Of a stretch of DNA of 64,000 nucleotides, positions 59,386 to 64,000 are shown piece by piece. Position numbers and translations under genes: made by a program. Under the pieces are notes generated by a model that had not been told where the DNA came from, did not search any database, and saw only the letters and a program-made list of their open reading frames with translations. The stretch covers positions 105,794,210-105,858,209 of the forward strand of contig CM061063.1 of NCBI GenBank assembly GCA_030762895.1, read 5' to 3'. The number at the start of each line of letters is the position of its first letter. Positions within the stretch are counted from its first letter, which is position 1. The DNA is from Sophora flavescens. Taxonomy: Eukaryota > Streptophyta > Magnoliopsida > Fabales > Fabaceae.

Positions 59386-60283
59386 AAAGCATGCTGAAAA
59401 GACCCGTGTTGGTCTGTGGGAACAGTCGTGAATCCATAGAGCAGCCAGGGATGTTACACAAGATTGCTGAAAAGATCAAGGAGGATGTTCACCAGCAAGT
59501 TCAAACCTCAATGGCTCCAACCTTAGAGGTTGTGAATAAAATGCTCGAATTCCACATGAATTTCAAGAAGAGTCAAACTCAGAACCTACCTCTGAGACAC
59601 CCCGTTATGCCCCGGTGTTTTATTAGATTAATTACCTTCTTAAATCAATTCTTAATCGCGTGCTTATCGTGAAAATACGTAAAAATTAAAAACTTATTTA
59701 ATTATCATATAACTTCTACAAATTTAAAACACAATAACTTTAACATATGTAAATACACACTTAGTTGTTCATTACAATACCAAAACACTGTTGAGGGTAT
59801 CCTCTCAGTAGGATCCCTCACAGGCATAAACTTAATAACAGACATACTTAGCGGAAATATAAAAATGCTCCTTAGACACACTGGCCATAATGTCTATACT
59901 CTAATCGCCATGGATCGCAGCTCGACCCCAGCGTTGGGTTCGTAAGGAGTTCCATCCAACTCCTCGGCAATCTCCATTTCATACAGAGTTCCATCCAGCT
60001 CCTCAGCAACATAACCCTCCATCGGGTCTTCTAACGTAAACCAAAGTAACCCATAAAAATACAGAAACATAGGGAATAAGAAACAGTTCTATCATCAAAA
60101 AGCGTAAAAGAGTCATAGTAAATCTTATAGTAATTGTCACAGACAAACAACGCACATAACTAACAGATCACCCTCAAGTTAATATATCATCCTCTACCCC
60201 CAATCTCATGCTACTCAAAGACACCATAGTTTCACACCTATTTCCTAAGGTGGAAGTGGTCTCGCGAGAACTCTTGGTTTTAA

Positions 60284-60568
60284 GTGTATTATATTACCAA
60301 TACACTGTGTATTATATTACCAATACACAGAAGTGTTTTACCTGTATTATATTACCAATACTCAGTGTATTATATTACCAATACACAGAAGTGTTTTACG
60401 TGTATTATATTACCAATACATGGTGTATTATATTACCAATACACGGTGTATTATATTACCAATACACAGATGTCCTTGCGTATTATATTACCAATACACT
60501 TTTGTCTTTGTGTATTATATTACCAATACACTTTTGTCCTTGTGCATTATATCACCAATACACAGTTG
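60284..60568. repeat. Hairpin minisatellite, ten GTGTATT...AATACAC units
   Basis: Ten copies of GTGTATTATATTACCAATAC followed by AC, each with a 7-bp inverted stem (GTGTATT/AATACAC), separated by 0-14 bp spacers such as AGAAGTGTTTTAC and TTTTGTCCTT. Long open frames across it are a by-product of the repeat. Confidence 0.95.
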
Positions 60569-61469
60569 TGGACAAAAACACCTATACTTGAATCTCACCA
60601 ACCCGTTTTAACAACATCCTAGTGCCTTAACCTTCCATTAGAACTTGACACATATTCTATGCCATAACACCTCTTTAACATACATCATCTAGGTTAGAAA
60701 CTTCTAAATCATCATTATCCTCACACCCAAAACAATCAACTCTTAGACAACATATATATCTTTTCTTAAAAACCACTAAGCATAATACAAACCAGGCAGA
60801 TCATGCATAACACAATATCAATCAAAATATTCCCATATCACAACATAACACAAAATCAATTCAATAAAGGTAATAAAATCAAATCAACCATCAACAATAT
60901 AAAATCAACCTAATATCGATAAACCAACAATCCCCGAATCGCCATTGGTTTTTCAGAAAAGGTTTCCAATGTGATTTTGGTATTGTCGATTACTCGACCA
61001 CTAGTAGGGTTTAGGTCGCCCTACACAAGTATTATATAATCTACTACTTATCCATTCCGACGATAGGTTGGTTCTTTCCCCCACCTGGGTTATCACCGAA
61101 CTCCCGAACTCGAAGCTCCTCGTTGTCATACCACAAAATACTAACTCCACCTTCTGTGAAGGTAAGGAGATTAGATGCTCGAAGAGGTATACCACGAACA
61201 TCCTCGTTTCCTCCGCAATGGAAGTCTAAGTTTATGAACACAAAATCACACGTTAAAATCAAACAAGAACACTAAACCACAAGGTATAGGTTCGGCCAAG
61301 ACTAGTTCTTAGGGTTAGAGATTCCCAAAAATTATACAACTCATGGATTTATGATCCTTAAGTGTTAGGAGTTCCTAAACAATGATCACTTAACAAAGTT
61401 GAATTAAAATCCCACTAAGTTATAAACTTAGGGTATTCGGTCAAGGCTGGTAAAATAGGCTAGCATTCA

Positions 61470-62190
61470 CTAAACTTTCCAATCTCTTAGGTTTAGCATC
61501 CATATGTATTAAAGAGCTCAAAACCATGATCATTTTGGAAAAATAAGAACAAAGTATCCTAGGTCCATAACCTTCTAGGTTCGGCCTTCATAGGATCTAT
61601 AGGTTAGAAATCTTTAAACTTTCCAATCTCTTAGACTTAGCATCCAAATATCTTATGGAGCTCAAGTCCATGATCATTTTCGAAAACAATGGAAACTTAA
61701 ACATTCCAGTCTCTTAGACTTAGCATCCAAATATCTTATGGAGCTCAAGTCCATGATCATCTTGGAAAAATGAAAGTAATACATCCTAGCTTTAAAAACA
61801 TAGAATAAACAAGTTAGAAATCCTTAAACTTTCCAATCTCTTAGACTTAGCATCCAAATATCTTATGGAGCTCAAGTCCATGATCATTTTGGAAAACAAT
61901 GGAAACTTAAACATTCCAATCTCTTAGACTTAGCATCCAAATATCTTATGGAGCTCAAATCCATGATCATCTTGGAAAACAATGGAAACTTAAACATTCC
62001 AATCTCTTAGACTTAGCATCCAAATATCTTATGCAGCTCAAGTCCATGAACATCTTGGAAAAAATGAAAGTAATACATACTAGCTTTAATAACATAGAGT
62101 AAACAAGTTAGAAATCCTTAAACTTTCCAATCTCTTAGACTTAGCATCCAAATATCTTATGGAGCTTAAGTCCATGATCTTTTTGGAAAA
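61470..62190. repeat. Second minisatellite in the solo LTR
   Basis: Seven main copies of a unit containing TTCCAATCTCTTAGACTTAG, CATCCAAATATCTTATGGAG and CTCAAGTCCATGATCAT, at irregular spacing (about 83-140 bp), with degenerate copies continuing to about 62470. Nearby copies are almost identical, so local duplications are recent. Confidence 0.92.
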
Positions 62191-63898
62191 ATAAAAACTC
62201 ACACATCCTAGAACCTAAACACTAAGTTTCGGCCATCATAGGATGATGAGGAAAAATATTTTTTGTTTAACAATAACTCTTAGGTTTAGAATCACAAGGT
62301 ATTAAGAGTTCTAAATACATGATCATACTTGGAAAGTTGAAACATAGTATCCTAGGCTTACTTATTCATATTTTCAGCCATCATAGGAACAAGCTATCAA
62401 AACTTCCAAGATTTATAGATTTAAGATCAATGGATAGTAAGAAACTCAAACACATGATCATATTCCAAAAGTTGAAACAAACACTTCCTAGGTCACAAAT
62501 GCAAGCATTCTGCCTTCATTGGAAGAGATAGGTAGAGATTTTTGTTTTACACAACCTCTTAGTATGTGAAAATATAAGTTAATACAAGACTATAGAAAGT
62601 GGTTTCAACTCAAAAGGAGTTTTCTACCATTTTAGAGAGATTTTAGAAGTTTAAAGCATATAAAGAACACGTAAAGTAAACTAAGAAATAAACGATGAAA
62701 CTTGCAAAAAGATTCATATGAGAGCATTACCCTTAGTATAAGGAAGAACTTTAATGAAGAACTTAAGTAGAAAAGATGAATAAAAACTAAAGCTTTAAGA
62801 GCTTGAACTTTTAGAAGAAAGAAGAAGATGAAGGTTTAATGGAGGTTGAAGGAGGAATATGATAAAGTGAAAATGAAAGGGGTATATATAGAGAGGGGAG
62901 AGAGTGGAACAAATTGAGGAGAGAGGAATGATCTTGGAGAGCAAGTTTTGACCTTGTGCCTTGTTTGGTTGAAGAGGAAAGAGAAAAATAAGTTTTTAGA
63001 ATATAATATGATATATTTCAAAAAGTCCATCATGACCATTTTTTAGGAGGTAGCTTAGGCCATACCTCTAGTGAGTCACCTCACTCCCTCATCTCACCTC
63101 AAGCCTTTTATGTCTCCTATTCTGCTCCATTTCGTATCCGGTTGCATTTCCGATCATAATTCTTCCGACTTTTTCGCCCGAATAAAATATTATATTTTAT
63201 TTTTGAACGAAAATTTTCAAAATAACCAACGTTGAAGGAAACATAATAAAAACACTAACTATCTCGTTCACGGGTCAAAATTAGGTTTTCTGCACAGTAA
63301 ACTTGTACCGGCAGTGAAAACACGGACCGGCTTTCGTCTGAATTTTCAACCGAAAATTTTACCGTAACCCTCTACCATAAAGTAGACTATGAATATGATT
63401 TTATTTTAATCAAAAACACTTTCTAACTCTCAAGTTTAAAATATAATTTAATTATATTTTAGCCGGTTGAACAGCATCATTAAAATCAGGCTGTTACATC
63501 CTCCAGCACCACCTCCTTCTGCTTAGTCTTTATATAATCTGTTTTTTTCTTCTTTTGTACTGACAATGATGGTCCTCTCCTTTTACCTTTTTGGCTGATG
63601 ACAGAAGGAAAGAAAAGAGAATTATATATATAAAGTCTGTTTTTGAAAAGCTCTTATGTGTTTGCATTTGCATATTCTCTTCTACTTGATAAATTGCTCT
63701 GATATACTTATGTTTACTTATTTGCTTTGATATCTGTTGCTCTGATACTTGTGTTTAAATAGATTCTAAGAATGATAAGTGGTTGCACCTATTTGTTAGC
63801 TTATAAGTCTACTTAAGTATTTGAATGCTTTGTCTTAGGGGGGGCCCCTACAAGCTCTCTTAGACTTTATTTTTCAAATTTAATTAGTTTGGTCATCA

Positions 63899-63914
63899 TC
63901 AAAAAGGGGGAGAT
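63899..63914 (+). promoter_or_regulatory. Polypurine tract of the Sire-type element
   Basis: AAAAAGGGGGAGAT immediately precedes the TGTTGGAACC start of the 3' LTR, a classic copia polypurine tract. Confidence 0.92.
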
Positions 63915-64000
63915 TGTTGGAACCAAAGTGGTTTTGGATTTAATAATCTCTAAGTTTTGATGCTAACAAAAGGATTAAATTTGCTTGGCAAAGTGTTAGT
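63915..64000 (+). repeat. Start of the 3' LTR of the Sire-type element
   Basis: First 86 bases of the LTR. They match 57317 onward with two small differences. It continues beyond the window. Confidence 0.92.

Larger units (their letters stand above)
58621..59458 (+). mobile_element. Cassandra TRIM retrotransposon with 5S-rRNA-like LTRs
   Basis: LTRs 58621-58980 and 59052-59458 start TGTAACAC and end GATGTTACA. The 71-bp internal part has the primer-binding site TGGTATCAGAGC (58983-58994) and a short purine-rich end before the second LTR. The 5-bp duplication CAAGA is exact (58616-58620 and 59459-59463). Each LTR holds a segment derived from 5S rRNA (CAGTTAAGCGTGCTTGACTT, GGGATGGGTGACCTC), the hallmark of Cassandra. 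It encodes no protein and depends on other retroelements. Confidence 0.96.
59593..63498 (-). mobile_element. Solo LTR of a long-LTR gypsy element (3.9 kb)
   Basis: Ends TGAGACACCCCG at left and GGCTGTTACA at right; on the minus strand TGTAACAGCC...GGGGTGTCTCA, the TG...CA form of Tekay-like LTRs. Flanks ACCTC and TCCTC match at 4 of 5 bases, a plausible target duplication. On the minus strand a TATATATAC box (about 62883-62892) is followed by a CT-rich leader, which suggests the orientation. It has no coding capacity and contains two minisatellites. It interrupts the env-like ORF of the Sire-type element. Very long LTRs with internal tandem repeats are known in plant chromoviruses. Confidence 0.68.
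57317..64000 (+). mobile_element. Sire-type copia element, internally deleted, right end off window
   Basis: 5' LTR starts TGTTGGAACCAAAGTGG at 57317. The same start recurs at 63915 right after a polypurine tract, so this is the 3' LTR of the same element. The internal part has no gag, protease, integrase or reverse transcriptase, only an env-like frame. The 5' LTR seems to run into internal sequence near 57840 without a visible primer-binding site, pointing to one large deletion. It is split by a Cassandra TRIM (58621-59458) and a solo LTR (59593-63498). The Sire/Maximus assignment rests on the polypurine tract and the coiled-coil plus proline-rich ORF. Confidence 0.8.

Noticed and set aside
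60208..60622. Three overlapping open frames of 92-127 codons
   Set aside because: They run through the GTGTATT...AATACAC minisatellite and only translate the repeat in three phases (YYITNT-type repeats).

Overview
This is nuclear DNA from a dicot plant, most likely a legume and possibly Glycine or a close relative. I infer this from the AT-rich composition, spliced genes with GT-AG introns, CACTA elements with palindromic subterminal repeats, a Sire-type copia polypurine tract and a Cassandra TRIM carrying a 5S rRNA segment. The species was not tested. About 60-70% of the window can be assigned to transposable elements. Only two host-type genes look intact.

Region 1-10.4 kb: non-coding repeat DNA with nine 71-bp tandem units and the start of an LTR, then an intact minus-strand gene of three exons (6171-9550) for an LSI2/ArsB-like anion efflux transporter.

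Region 10.4-19.9 kb: small non-autonomous elements (two palindromic MITEs, a SINE, a TIR element with a GC-rich core, a hAT-type MITE with 8-bp target duplication) and two oppositely oriented copies of a non-coding LTR retrotransposon. One of these is interrupted by a GC-rich minisatellite.

Region 19.9-39.8 kb: a nest of insertions that can be dated relative to each other. A 5'-truncated LINE fragment was hit by a second LINE (15-bp target duplication CTTGGGTCAGGGCAG). The second LINE was then hit by a Ty3/gypsy element (duplication GCTGC, just after the ORF1 start codon) and by a CACTA element (duplication CCT). That CACTA carries fragments of at least three host genes: a remorin, an SKU5-similar multicopper-oxidase-like protein, and a receptor-like kinase joined in frame to it.

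Region 39.95-57.3 kb: an outer CACTA (left end CACTACAAGAAA) holding fragments of a RopGEF gene and a phospholipase D gene. Two other CACTAs sit inside it. CACTA-2 (40560-46009, duplication ACT) carries a complete 386-codon OVATE-family gene and an eIF5A fragment. CACTA-4 (46743-56074) has its own transposase (TNP2) and En/Spm-Ulp1 genes, now broken by stops, with a proteasome alpha-subunit exon captured in its 5' region; its last ~18 bp are missing.

Region 57.3-64 kb: a Sire-type copia element, internally deleted and keeping only an env-like ORF. It was split by a Cassandra TRIM (duplication CAAGA) and by a 3.9-kb solo LTR full of minisatellites. Its 3' LTR runs off the window.

The strongest theme is repeated capture of host exons by CACTA elements: at least seven donor gene families in three elements within 28 kb, one of them retained as a full open reading frame.
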